From: Proteles cristata cristata
Lineage: Eukaryota > Chordata > Mammalia > Carnivora > Hyaenidae
Length of the DNA: 64,000 nucleotides
NCBI GenBank assembly: GCA_017311185.1
Contig: JAESUZ010005104.1
Span: 186,001-250,000 of the forward strand
Direction: 5' to 3'
Shown here piece by piece: positions 22,875 to 34,049 of this stretch (within the stretch, counting starts at the first letter, position 1; every line of letters starts with the position of its first letter). The position numbers and the translations under genes were made by a program. The notes under the pieces are model-generated. The model was not told where the DNA came from. It did no database searches and was given only the letters and a program-made list of their open reading frames with translations.

Positions 22875-23740
22875 TTAAAAAGTTCAAACTGTAAGGGAAA
22901 AAGTCAAAGTTGTCCTGTTTCACTCCAGCCCCCTCCCTGAAAACCGCCTCCCTTCACCATTTCTGTTTCCAGTTCTTACTATGGTTACCTCCGAAACTCT
23001 AACAGTACACCCATATCTTGATTTCTCAACTTTAGATCCTTTCTCTTGGCTGTGATCTATGAAAACTATGAAATGAACACATTTACATGACCCCTCTTCC
23101 TCTTTATCTTCCAACTTGTTTGTTATTACTTTTCATTCTTTGAATCCAGTGCTTCCCAAGGACCCATTGAACGCCTGCCTAAAATGCAAACTCCGAAGCC
23201 TGGGGCAAAATTATCTCAATGTGTGATGGAACCTGAGAATACACATTTATAATCACCACCTCTAGTTAATTCTTATGTACGTTACAGTTTGAGAGCCATC
23301 ATCCTAATGCCTACCTCTATTACTAAATACATCTCTTATCAGTTGGGATGCTTTTGTCTACTCTCTCAGAAACCCAACTAAGAAGTGACATCAGCAAAAA
23401 TGGAGAAGTAGGAAACTCCACATTCCATCATGCCATAAAACAATGATAACATAGGCAGAATTTCAGGATCAACTTTTTTGGAATTCTGAAGATTAACCAA
23501 AGGCTTGCAGAAACCTTGGAAAAACTTATTCCAGAAGAATAGCTGATGGAATGAATAAGTCACAAGGATGAAAGGAACAGCATACGAAATATAGTCAATG
23601 GTACTATAATAGCATGGTTTGGTGCAGATGGTAGCTACACTTGTAGTGAGCACAGCATAATATATAGAGTAGTTGAATCTCTATGTTGTACACCTGACAC
23701 TAATGCAACATTGCATGTTAACTATACTTCGATGAAAAAA
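22875..23740. other. Intergenic DNA, probably old LINE-derived in part
   Basis: 23380-23740 is A-rich with L1 3'-UTR-like phrases (GTACACCTGACACTAATGCA). Nothing coding. Confidence 0.4.
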
Positions 23741-23749
23741 ATCAAGGCT

Positions 23750-25266
23750 GAACTCTTCCCAAATTTGATGAATTTTAGTTAGTAATCAAAAATGTCTAAC
23801 CACAAAAAAAGTCCAGAGCCAAATGATTCTAGTAGTGAATTCTACCAAATGGCAGTACTTACCAAATTGATCTTTAGATTCAGTGCACTCCTATCCAAAC
23901 TCAACCTTAAAAAAAAAAAAAAAAACAGACTGATTCTAAAATTCTTTTGGAATTGTAAGGGATACAAAAGAGTCAAAACAGTCTTGAACAATGTTAGAAG
24001 AGTCATACTTTCTGATTCCAAAAGTTAATACAAAACTACAGTAATCAAAACTGTGTGGTACTGGCATTTAGACATATAGACTAAGGAACAGAATTGAAAG
24101 TGTAAAAATAAATCCATACATATCTGGTCAGTTGATTTTTAACAAGGCTTTTAATGGGGAAAAAAAGAGTCTTTCTAACTAACAGTGCTGGAACAATTGG
24201 ATATCCACATACCAAAGGATGAACCTGGACCCCTACCTCATACCATATATGAAAATTAACTCAAAATGGACTACATACCTAAATGTAAAAGCTAAATGAT
24301 AAAACTCTTGTAAGAAAACAGGTGAAAATCTGCATGGCCTTTGATTAGACAGCAGCTCCTTAGACATGACATCAAGAAACATAAAGCAATCAAAGAAAAA
24401 ATAGATGAATTGCACTTCGCCAAAATTAAAAACTTTCTGTGCACCAAAGGACATTATCCAAAAAAAGTGAAAAAACAATTCACAGAATGGGAAAAATATT
24501 TATAAATCACGTATCTGGTGTCAAGTGTACAGAATATAAAAAGGTACACTTCCGGGGCACCTGAGTGGCTCAGTCGGTTAAGCGTCTGACTTCGGCTCAG
24601 GTCATGATCTCACGGTTCATGGGTTCGAGCCCCGCACTGGGCTCTCTGCTGACAGCTAGATCAGAGCTTGGAGCCTGTTTCGGATTCTGTGTCTCCCTCT
24701 CTCTCTGACCCTCCCCTGCTCAAGCTGTCTCTCTCTCAGAAATAAATAAAAAAAATTTTTTTTAACTTAAAAAAAAGGTACACTTCCAACCAGTAGAAAA
24801 AGACTAGTCAATTAAAAATGGGCAAGGAGCTTGAATTGACAGTTCTCCAAAGAAGAAATGCAAATGGCCAATAAACACATGTAAAGATGCTCAACATCAT
24901 TGATCATCAGGGAAAGGGAAATCAAAGCCATGAGACACCGCTTTACACCCACTTGACCAGGTAAAATAAAAAAGTAATGACAATAACAAGTGTCAATGAG
25001 GATGTGGAGAAATTGGAACCTTTATACATAGCTAGTGGGACTGCAAAATGGTGCAGCTGCTTTGGAAAAGTTTAGCAGGTCCACAAAAAGTTAAACATAG
25101 AATTACCATATGACCAAGCAATTTCTCATCTAGTTATTTGAGAGAAATGAAAACATATATCCACACAAAGACTTGTACACAAATGTTTATAGCAACTTTA
25201 TTCATAATAGCCAAAGTGTAAACAAACCAAATTTTCATCAACTGATGAATGGATAACAAAACATGG
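23750..25266 (+). mobile_element. Old L1 ORF2 region, + strand
   Basis: Recognisable decayed ORF2: CTATCCAAACTCAACCTT, ATTCTTTTGGAATTGTAAGG, CTGGTCAGTTGATTTTTAAC, then after a SINE GAAATGCAAATGGCCAATAA, GGACTGCAAAATGGTGCAGC. It continues beyond a Tigger-like insertion to about 25910 (TTTTTCAGCCATAAAAAG). Confidence 0.88.
24554..24771 (+). mobile_element. Young carnivore SINE with 16-bp target duplication
   Basis: Flanked by perfect AAAAAGGTACACTTCC repeats at 24538-24553 and 24772-24787. The head reads GGGGCACCTGAGTGGCTCAG and the body matches feliform copies closely. Inserted in the old L1. Confidence 0.95.
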
Positions 25267-25268
25267 TA

Positions 25269-25718
25269 TAGAAGTCCCCCATTATCTGTGGTTTTGCTTT
25301 CTGTGGTTTCAGTTACCACAGTAATTTGCATCTAGAAGCAGTAGTGTCAGAGGGGCAGTAGTTACGTAATGCTACGTCACAATGCCTACATCATTCACTT
25401 CACTTCATCTGGTCACACAAGCATTTTATCAGCTTATATCATCACAAGAAGAAAAGAGGTGAACATAGTACAATAAGATATTTGGAGAGAAACCACATTC
25501 ATGTAATTTTTATTATAGTATATTGTTATGATTGTTATATTTAATTATTAGTTACTGTTATTAATCTCTTACAGCATCTAATTTATAAATTAAACTCTAT
25601 CATAGGTATGTATGTATAGGAAAAACCATAGTATTTATAGGGTTTGGTATCTTCCACAGTTTCAAGCATCCACAGGGGGTCTTGGAACATTTCCCCTATG
25701 GATAAGGGAAAACTACTG
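25269..25718 (+). mobile_element. Tigger-family (MER2-like) DNA transposon inside old L1
   Basis: Left end TAGAAGTCCCCCATTATCTG, right end CCACAGGGGGTCTTGGAAC through GGGAAAACTACTG, which are inverted relatives of each other. Target TA at 25267-25268 and 25719-25720. The L1 reads through on both sides once the element is removed. The interior is A+T-rich without a transposase frame. Confidence 0.82.
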
Positions 25719-25724
25719 TATTTC

Positions 25725-25910
25725 CAGAGGGTAGAACATTTTTCAGCCATAAAAAGAAATAGATTATGGACACAGGCTACACGGTGGATGAACCTGGAAA
25801 ACATGATGCTAAGTGAAAGAAGCCACACACAAAAGGCCACAGAGTATATGATACCACTCATATGAAATGTCCAGAACAGGGAAATTCATAAGAGACAGAA
25901 AGTAGATTAG
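25725..25910 (+). mobile_element. Old L1 continuation
   Basis: GTAGAACATTTTTCAGCCAT, GGATGAACCTGGAAAACATG and GTGGCTGCCAGGG are the next parts of the L1 interrupted at 25266. Confidence 0.82.
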
Positions 25911-25914
25911 TGGC

Positions 25915-26210
25915 TGCCAGGGCTTTACTAGTATTTCATGTTGTCAAGCTTTCTAGTGTTTGCCTTTGTTCTCTCATCCGGCTTCCATCTGAGACTTCCA
26001 GATTGGCTGTACAGTCATTGCGGTGGCTGGCATGGGTTTCCCTCATGGTTTTGCTGGTCTACCACTCTCAGCGGCTTGGGCCCTGTGTGGGAGGGTGGCC
26101 GTGCGATGTGGGGATCCTGGGTAGGGCCAGGCTGCTCTGTAGGATGCATGGTGGGGCTCTGCCCTACATCATCTAAGCCCAGAGAATCTTACTTTCTTTT
26201 ATCCTTTTTT
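25915..26210. other. Intergenic DNA, nothing recognised
   Basis: G+T-rich unique-looking stretch without gene signal. Confidence 0.35.
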
Positions 26211-26211
26211 T

Positions 26212-26418
26212 CTGAATGTTTATTTTTGAGAGAGAGAGAGAAAGAGAGAGAGAGATAGAGCATGAATGGGGGAGGGGCAGAGAGAGGGGAGATAGAGAAT
26301 CCCAAGCAGGCTCTATACTGTCTTGCAGAGCCTGACAAGGGGCTCAAACTCAGAAACCATGAGATCATGATCTGAGCCGAAATCAGATGCTTAATTGACT
26401 GAGCCACCTAGGCGCCCC
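26212..26418 (-). mobile_element. Carnivore tRNA-Lys SINE
   Basis: Long GA-rich body complement and head complement GAGCCACCTAGGCGCCCC. Confidence 0.9.
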
Positions 26419-26429
26419 TTGCCTTTCTT

Positions 26430-27190
26430 TAAAAAAAAAATGCTCTTTTATTCTGAAAGATAACATTTAACATAAACAAACAGCTTCACAATTTATTATA
26501 AAACAGACATTCATGTAGTCACTCCCCAGGTATCACCTCAGGGTCTCCAATGTCCTTCCACTCACCTTTCCCCAGAGGTAAAGGTTATTCTCACTTTCAT
26601 GGTAATCATTTCTTTGTTCCTTATAGTTTCACCATGTGTATATGCATTCCTAAACAATATGGTTTAATTTTGCCTGCTTTTAAACTTTAGAAATAAAATC
26701 TGGTTATCTATCCCTGTGGAGCAAGTATCTCAAATCTCAGGGGCCTGAAACAGGGATAATTCTATTATTCTCTCTCAAGAGCTAGAGTTGATTGAGCTCA
26801 GGGTGGATGATTCCTACTCAAGGCCTCGCATATGGTCATGGGGGCTTGGGGCACCTTTGGAATGAGAGTTCTCCAAAGAAGAAATGCAAACGGCCAATAT
26901 CCCTTCCTCTATCCCTGGTAGTTCATGCTGGCTGTTGGCTGGGTCATTCACACATGGCCTCTATGTCTGGTCTGAGTTTGTGAAACACACAGCACCTGGG
27001 TTCCAAGAAGGAGCTGCTGAAGGGGACTGGAAGGAAGCTGTGTCACTCTTTAAGACCTAGCTTGGAAGTCACACAGCATCATTCCTGGTGTAGCCTTCCC
27101 AGATCCTAGGGGAAGAAACATAGACGCCCCATCATTTAATGTCAGGGGGTGGGGGTGGGAAGTCAACACCCTGTACAGGAGCATGTGTGT
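26430..27190. other. Probable ancient interspersed repeats, family uncertain
   Basis: 26600-26700 has an L1-like phrase (TATGCATTCCTAAACAATAT). 26700-26850 resembles an old element beginning near TATCTATCCCTGTGGAGCAA. 26870-26895 repeats the phrase AGTTCTCCAAAGAAGAAATG found in the L1 at 24840, so it is L1-derived. Confidence 0.4.
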
Positions 27191-27191
27191 G

Positions 27192-27680
27192 TACACACAT
27201 GTGCATACTGGCATATTTCAATAGCCTAACGATGGAGGCAGCCCAAGTGTCCATTGATGGATGAATGGGTGGACATAACATGATCCATCTATACACTGGA
27301 ATATTATTCAGCCTTAAAGAGGAAGGAAATTCTGACACGTGCTACAACGTGGATGAACCTGAGGGTATTATGATCAGTGAACTAAGCCAGTCACAAAAGG
27401 TCAAATACTGTCTGATTCCATGCATATGAGGGACCTGGAGTCAAATTCATAGAGACAGAAAGCAAATGGTGGTTGCCAGGGGCTGGAGGAGGAAGGAATG
27501 GGGAGTTATTGTTTAATAGGTATAGAGTTTCTGTTTGAGAGGATGAAAAAGTTCTGGAGATGGGTGGTGGTGATGGATGCACAATGTGAATGTACTTAAC
27601 TTTGCTGAAATGCACACCCCAAAATTTAAGATGGTATGTTCTATGCGGATTTTACCACAATTTTTTAAAAACTAAGTTAA
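27192..27680 (+). mobile_element. Old L1 3' end
   Basis: AAGTGTCCATTGATGGATGA, GGAATATTATTCAGCCTTAA, CAACGTGGATGAACCTGAGG and GTGGTTGCCAGGGGCTGG, followed by the usual L1 3' UTR. Confidence 0.88.
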
Positions 27681-27686
27681 ATTTCA

Positions 27687-27895
27687 GGGTGCCCGAGTGG
27701 TTCAGTTGGTTAAGCATCTGACCTCAGCTCAGGTCATGATCTCATGGTTCATGAGTTCGAGGCCCACATTGGGCTCTGTGCTGACAGCTCAGAGCCTGGA
27801 GCCTGCTTCATATTCTGTGTCTCCCTCTCTCTCTCTGCCCCTTCCCTATTTGTACTCTGTTTCTCTCTCTCAAAAAATAATTGCATTAAAAATGT
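27687..27895 (+). mobile_element. Carnivore tRNA-Lys SINE
   Basis: Head GGGTGCCCGAGTGGTTCAGT. Flanked by imperfect CTAAGTTAAATTT / TTAAGTTAAAGTT sequences. Confidence 0.9.
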
Positions 27896-27949
27896 TATTA
27901 AAAAATTAAGTTAAAGTTGAAAAAGGAGAGAAGTGTGATAAACTATATC

Positions 27950-28375
27950 TTTGGATATCCCTGCATTTATGGCATCTTTGGAAAATATAGTCTGGCACAG
28001 AACATATAACTTACAGTTTGGGGTCTTGTATCTCTTACCCAACATTGAGTCTATAAAATTCCCATGATTGTGTGTTGCTAAGTTTTTGAGGCTGCATACT
28101 ATTCCCTCATGTGGATATGCCACAATATTTATCTCATCTCCTGTGGATGGACATTTGGGGACACTCTAGCTTGGGGCTAATAAAAACAGTGCTGCTACAG
28201 ATATTCCTGCATGTGGGCACTTGTTTCTCTGGCTCATGGGATAGGTGCTCATTTAACTTTTTGAAATAGTAGCAAACTATTTGCTGAGGTGGTTGTACCA
28301 ACTCACACCTCCACCAGCTATGCAAGAGGGTCTATTTCTTCATCTCCTCCCTGACACCCTAGGGTGCCAGGAGAC
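27950..28375 (-). mobile_element. Old L1 3' end
   Basis: Complement phrases of the L1 3' part: GGATATGCCACAATATTTAT, GTTGTACCAACTCACACCTC, CCACCAGCTATGCAAGAGGG. Confidence 0.75.
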
Positions 28376-28379
28376 ATTT

Positions 28380-29995
28380 AATTGACCCCACTTGGTTTCT
28401 TTCTTGGCAGCGCTGCTTTTCTCACCCCAGATGCTCAGGGTGCATGCACCTTACAGAGGTGCATGTCTGCATCCTTCCCAGCCACAGCCCACCCTGGGGG
28501 GGTGTGCTCCCAGGACAAATTGGGATACACCTGAGTACCGCAGGCCTCTTTCCTGGCTCATGGCTCCTGACTGCACATGGGGTTGGCATTTACTTCCATT
28601 GTAGTTTTATCCCTCCATCTGATCCCATCTCCTTCCTCTCTTCCAAAATTTTTTCAAAGTTCCTCAAAATTTCTGGTTCACTGATGGAATTTTAAATTAT
28701 TTTGCATATTGCCGTTTGTTTATTAGCTCTCAATATCATGACTGTTGTACACAATGGGACACTATATCATGGGAGGGAGGGGAGTACGTGGGTGGGTTCT
28801 GTCTGCTGTTTTGACCCCCATCCTCAGCCTAGGCCCTCTGATTCACCCCTGCCTCTTGGGCTCTGAGCTTGGGAGCCCTCAGAGCCCAGCATTCAATGGG
28901 GATGGTCGCTGCCCCCTGGGAATAGGAGGTCTACTGAGTTTGCATCTACTCTGCTGAAAGACTACATCTCACCTTTTCTGGCAGCTAGATGTGACCATGT
29001 GACTATCGTGGAGCGGAAGCTTCTGAGACCCTAGGTCCTTGGCTTTATTCCCTTGAGTTCTCTTCCAGGCACCACCCAAGCCAAGTCCAGCCACGCAGGT
29101 TCTTCCATTATTCTACTGCTGTTTCTCCTAGCCCACCTCAGTGGTGCTTGTTACTTCCCTGTCCTAGGGTCTCCCCTTGCCCAGAAAGCTTATTCCCATC
29201 TTCAACCTAGCAATCTCCTACTCATTCCTCTAAACCCATGTAAAGGGTAGCTCCAGCTTCCCAGGTAGGTGCTGCGTCTCTTCTGCCCAGCACTTCTCCA
29301 CCCACTGTCGCTCAGTTTATGGGGTCTGGGGCAGTGTCCTTGACTTGCAGATGTTTGCTAGGCCAGCATGTGCTGTAGGGATCAGGCCCAGCTAAGGCCA
29401 TTCACAAGACAGAGAATCCCCAGCTCTGCTTCTTGGGTGAGAGTATGCAGAGAAATGGGTTGGCAGGGGGCAAACAAGGGCAAATGAGGGGTTAATTTGC
29501 ATGCTCCAGGCCCTATCAGACTCCCTGGGCATGCTGGGTAGCAGGCAGGCCGGGAGGCACCACATCCTCCCAATCCTGGGAAGGCAGCAGGCTGGGAGAG
29601 TGTCCCCATGTCCTTGGCATGGTCAGCATGGCCCTGGATGTCCAGCTCTGACTCACTCCTTGTTTGGGCAAAACGCTGGCTTGGGTGCCAAGTCCTGAGA
29701 GCTTGACAAAGGCAAAGGGAGTAACAAGATAGGATCTGAGGGCCAGCTCCTGGGAACAGTGTGGGTACCCAGCCTGTGTTTACAGCTGCTTCCTGCTCTG
29801 GCTCTCTGTCTGGTGAGCTGGGTGCGGCCACTGTCTGAGGAGGTGGGGGACCCTCTTCCAGCCCTCCGGGTGGACCCTGCATGCCAGCCCTGAGTGTATG
29901 AAACAGTCACAGGGCAGCGAGGACAATAGCATGAGAGCTGGTGGCAGTAACAGGGTTAAAACATTCTAAGGTTTTGGTGTTTGTTGGTGGGAGGA
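28380..29995. other. Intergenic DNA, mostly unique, no gene recognised
   Basis: G+C content rises. The 166-codon minus-strand frame at 29382-29882 begins with ATG but has no recognised domain, low-complexity Pro/Ser/Ala composition and no splice or promoter context, so it is not called. Confidence 0.4.
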
Positions 29996-29999
29996 GAGC

Positions 30000-30502
30000 A
30001 AAGATAGCAAAGATACTAAGTTTATTCCCTTCAGAAGGTGATTGCTGAAATAGGCAAAGAAGGTATCATTTGCAAACAAGTAAAGAAAAAAGTATGAAAA
30101 AGACAAAAACAATTACCTCAAAAGAAGACAGAAAGGAGGAGTAGAGAGGGGGATCTGGACATAAGCTGTTAGAAATAAATCCAAATATACCTGTAATCAC
30201 AAAAAATGTAAAGGGACCAAATGCTCCAGATACAGAAAAAGATTGTCACATTATATGAAAAACAATCCAGCTTTCGGCAACTATAGGAGAGCCTCCTGAA
30301 GCACAAAGAAATACAATATTGAAGGTCAAGGGAGAGAAAGATACACCTTGCAAAAACTAACCAAGAGTGGACCTGTGAGCTATGTCAATATCAGATGAAA
30401 TATAATTTAAGGCAGCAAAGCCCAAAGTTGCTTTGTTGGAAATAAATACATAAGGCTAAACTTCTGGTAATATTAACAACAAAAAGAGAAGGCACTGATT
30501 AA

Positions 30503-30541
<39 letters not shown>

Positions 30542-31005
30542 AGTAGCAAAGAAAAGGAGACAACCATAGATGCTCCAGCAAGTAACAAAAATAATAAGGG
30601 GCTACTTGTCAACTATATGGCAACACATTTGAAAACAGATGAACTGAATAATTTCTTGGAAAACACCATTTTCCAGAATGGAATCCAAAAGAAATAAAAA
30701 ACTTGAATTGTCTTAAAATTAAAGAAATGTAATAAGTAATTTAAAAGCTACCCCTTTGCCCTAAATATTTCAATAGCTTTATAAGCAAATTCTAACTTTC
30801 AAGAAATGGATCATTTCAATCTTGTACAAACTACTTCAGAGAATAGAAAAATAGGAAATGCTCTCACCTCGTTTTTACAAGGAGAATATAAGCTTGTTAT
30901 ACAAAATTAATAAGATTAGGATGAGAAAAAATTACTAATGATTTACAGTAATCACTCATGAATACTAATACAAACTTAATCTAATGATGTATCAAAAAGA
31001 TAAAT
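30000..31005 (+). mobile_element. Old L1 middle (ORF2) fragment
   Basis: A-rich strand with L1 ORF2 phrases (AAAGGGACCAAATGCTCCAG, AATAATTTCTTGGAAAACAC, CTTTATAAGCAAATTCTAAC). Many stops. Confidence 0.65.
30503..30539 (+). repeat. (AAT)n trinucleotide microsatellite
   Basis: About twelve uninterrupted AAT/ATA units inside the old L1; likely polymorphic. Confidence 0.95.
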
Positions 31006-31008
31006 CAT

Positions 31009-31112
31009 TGGGCACCTGGATGGCTTAATCAGTTGAGCATCCTTCTTCAGCACAGGTCATGATCTCACGGTTTGTGAGTTTGAGCCCTGCTTTGGGCTTG
31101 CTACTGTCAGCT
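31009..31112 (+). mobile_element. Carnivore SINE, 3'-truncated
   Basis: Head GGGCACCTGGATGGCTTAAT and body to TGCTACTGTCAGCTTG; the CT-rich part and AATAAA tail are missing. Confidence 0.82.
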
Positions 31113-31114
31113 TG

Positions 31115-31860
31115 TCGGGGCAGAGACTGCTCCTGGCCTCTATTGTGGTTCATTCCCATATGGTGTGGGCCACTCCAACTATGGGTCCCACAAGCCCTCC
31201 TCAAGGCCCAGGCAACCTTCACCCTAAATTCTCTCAAGTCTAATCATTGAGTGATGAGACTCTGGCCAATGGGATAAGACTTTCTTTGGCTTGATGTTGC
31301 TTCAAGTAACCGAATTCAAAATAAAATATTTTCTCCACTTTACTACTATAAGACATACTCCCTTGTCCTCAAAGATGTTTCCTGGGCCAGGCTGCTTGTC
31401 GTGGTGAAGTCCTCCCTGCCAATGGCCCCCAGCTACCTGCTATCTTTCGGCAGAGAAAGAGAGCTCTCCTCCTCCTGTGAGAAGAACCAACTAATCTCCT
31501 TTGATGGTGTTATGAATGTGCCAGGTGTTATCAGAAGACCTCCCATTAGCTCCAGTGAATGAGCTCACCTTAGTTGTCTTCTGTTGCTATGTTGGGGGCT
31601 GGGAAACACCAGATGTGTGTCACCTACTTCTGGTGGGCGGGGGACATACAATTCCTGCCATTATGCTGCTCTTTCATTTCTGGATCCCCAAACCACTTTC
31701 CTCTTACTACCTTTTGGAGTTCTCCTTTGGGTGTCTCTTGAATTATTTCCAGAGTTTATCATTGTACTTGGTGGAGAGGAATAGGGAGAGATGAATCTAT
31801 GCCATCTTGTCCAGATCAGAAGCATCTTTTTACTTTGACCTATTTGCATTTTCTATTAAA
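31115..31860. other. Intergenic DNA, nothing recognised
   Basis: No supported gene; the 92-codon frame at 31516-31794 ends in SINE-like GA sequence and has no domain. Confidence 0.4.
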
Positions 31861-31861
31861 A

Positions 31862-32053
31862 ATTTTTTTAACCTCAAAAATAAATAATTGAGAAGGGATA
31901 GGGCAGAAAGAGAGGGAAACACAGAATCTGAAGCAGACTCCAGGCTCTGACTGTCAGCACAGAACCTGATGTGGGGCTTAAACTCACAAACCTTGAGATC
32001 ATGAACTGAGCTGAAGTCAGATGCTCAACTGACTGAGCCATCCAGGTGCCCCA
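31862..32053 (-). mobile_element. Carnivore tRNA-Lys SINE
   Basis: Head complement GAGCCATCCAGGTGCCCC at the right end. Confidence 0.87.
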
Positions 32054-32059
32054 TGGATT

Positions 32060-33362
32060 TTCTACCTAGAATTAGTTTCTTGTAAAATGTTCTTTTAAAA
32101 ACATTTTATTTTTGAACTAATTATATCTTCTTAAGAACTTACAAATAAAATATAATAGAAAGGTCCTGTGTACCCTTCACTTAGTTATCCCCTGTGATTA
32201 CATATTCCATAATTATAGTGCAGTAGCAAAATCAGAAATTTGACAGTGGTACAATGTGTGTGTATGATCCTATATCACTATGTATACCCAATGTGTATAT
32301 ATAATTTTATACATGTAATTTATCAGATGTGTAGATTCATGTAACCACGGCTGAAATCAAGATATAGACTACTGCAGGGGTGCCTGGATGGCTCATCCAG
32401 TTAAGCATCTGACTTCAGCTCAGGTCATAATCTCACCGTTCATGAGTTCCAGCCCCACTCTGGGCTCTGCACTCTCTCTCCCTCTCTCTCTGTACCTCAT
32501 GGGATTCTCTCTTCTCCCTCTCTCTCTGCCCTTCACTCACTCATGTGCCCTCTCTCTCAAAAAAAAAAAAAAACACATACACACACACACAAAACAGAGA
32601 GAGAGAATACTCCATCACCACAAAGATCTGCCTTGTACTATCCCTTTATAGCCATATCTACCCTCTCTCTCTGCCACAATCCTAACCCCTAGGAAACACT
32701 AATCTGTTTCCAGATCCATAATTTTGTCTTCTTATAGAAGTGGAATCAGAGTATGTAGCAAATTGGGGTTGGCCTTTTTTCACTTAATACCCTTGAGATC
32801 AAAGTTGTGTGTATCAGTGGTTTGTTGGTCTCTTATTGCTGAGTACTATTCCATACCATGGTTGTGCCATAGTTTTTTAGCTACTAACCTATTAAGGGAC
32901 TTCTGTGTTGTTTCCAGTTTGGGGCTATTACAAATAAAGCTGCTATTAACAATTCTGTACGGGTTTTTATGCATTCATAAATTTTTGTTTCTTTGGAATA
33001 AATGCCCAGAAGTGCAATTGCTGGACTATATGGTACACATTACCATATAGTCCATGTTCAGTTTTTTAGGAAACTGCCAAACTGTTTGCCAGGGTGACTG
33101 TACCATTTTATGTTCCCACCAGCAACATGTGAGAGATTCAGATTATCTCCATCTTCACTAGCATTTGGTGTTGTCATTATTTTTTTTTAATTTTGGCTGT
33201 TTTAATAATTGTAATGATATCCTTAATAAGTAATGATCATGCCATACTTAAAATTTTAATTTTAATTTAATTTAATTTTAATTTCCCTAATAGTGACTTG
33301 AACATCTTTTCATTTGTTCACTTGTCATCCTTTTTGGCAAAGGTTTCTCTGTGTCTTTTGAC
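32060..33362 (-). mobile_element. Old L1 tract, first segment
   Basis: Complement of an L1 3' region: TAGAAGTGGAATCAGAGTAT, GAGTACTATTCCATACCATG, GGGCTATTACAAATAAAGCT, GGTGACTGTACCATTTTATG. Includes a (TTTAA)n run near 33255-33285. Confidence 0.82.
32377..32575 (+). mobile_element. Carnivore tRNA-Lys SINE with A/CA tail
   Basis: Head GGGGTGCCTGGATGGCTCAT, tail of 13 A's running into an ACACAC microsatellite (to about 32592). Confidence 0.88.
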
Positions 33363-33556
33363 CTATTTTTTTAGTGGTGAGAGAGAGCACACCAGTAGGA
33401 GAAGGGCAGAGGGAGAGGGAGAGAGAGAATCCCAAGCGAGCTCTGCGCTGTTAGCACAGAGCCTGATGCGGGGGTTGATCCCACAAACTGTGAGCTCATG
33501 ACCTGAACTGAAATCAAGAATCAGAGGCATAACTGACCGAGCCACCCAGGTGCCTC
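33363..33556 (-). mobile_element. Carnivore SINE, first of a cluster
   Basis: Head complement GAGCCACCCAGGTGCCTC. Confidence 0.87.
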
Positions 33557-33584
33557 TGCCCCATTTCTAATTTTATTGCTTGGG

Positions 33585-33689
33585 TTTTTTTTTTTTTTTA
33601 ATTAAGTGTTTTCATTTTAAGAGAGAGAAAGGGCACAAGTAAGCAAAGGGCAGAGACAGAGGGAGAGGTGAAAGAATCCCAAGAGGGGC

Positions 33690-33735
<46 letters not shown>

Positions 33736-33854
33736 TGGGACTCACCTGAATGTGGGGCTCAAGCTCACTCTTTGTGGGACTTGAGCTCATGAATGGTGAA
33801 ATCATGACCTGAGCTGAAGTCAGATGCTTAAAGACTAAACTACCCAGATGTCCT
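33585..33854 (-). mobile_element. Carnivore SINE carrying a (GA)n expansion
   Basis: GA-rich body enlarged by a pure (GA)n run at about 33690-33732; head complement CTACCCAGATGTCC. Confidence 0.85.
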
Positions 33855-34049
33855 TTTTAAAATTTATTTTAGAGCAAGAGAGATAGACCATGCACGAGTG
33901 GGGGAGAGTGGCAAAGAGAGAGAGAATCTTCAGCAGGCTCCATACTCAGCACAGAGCCCAAGATGGGGCTCAGTCCCACAATGTTGGGATCATGACCTGA
34001 GCTGAAATCCAGTCCAGTGTTCAACCGACTGAGCCACCCAGGCACCCCT
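33855..34049 (-). mobile_element. Carnivore SINE abutting the previous one
   Basis: Starts directly at the end of the preceding copy (TTTTTAAAATTTATTTTAGA) and ends GAGCCACCCAGGCACCCC. Confidence 0.88.

Noticed and set aside
29382..29882. 166-codon ATG-started minus-strand frame
   Set aside because: Low-complexity composition, no known domain, no splice or promoter context, and an overlapping alternative frame.
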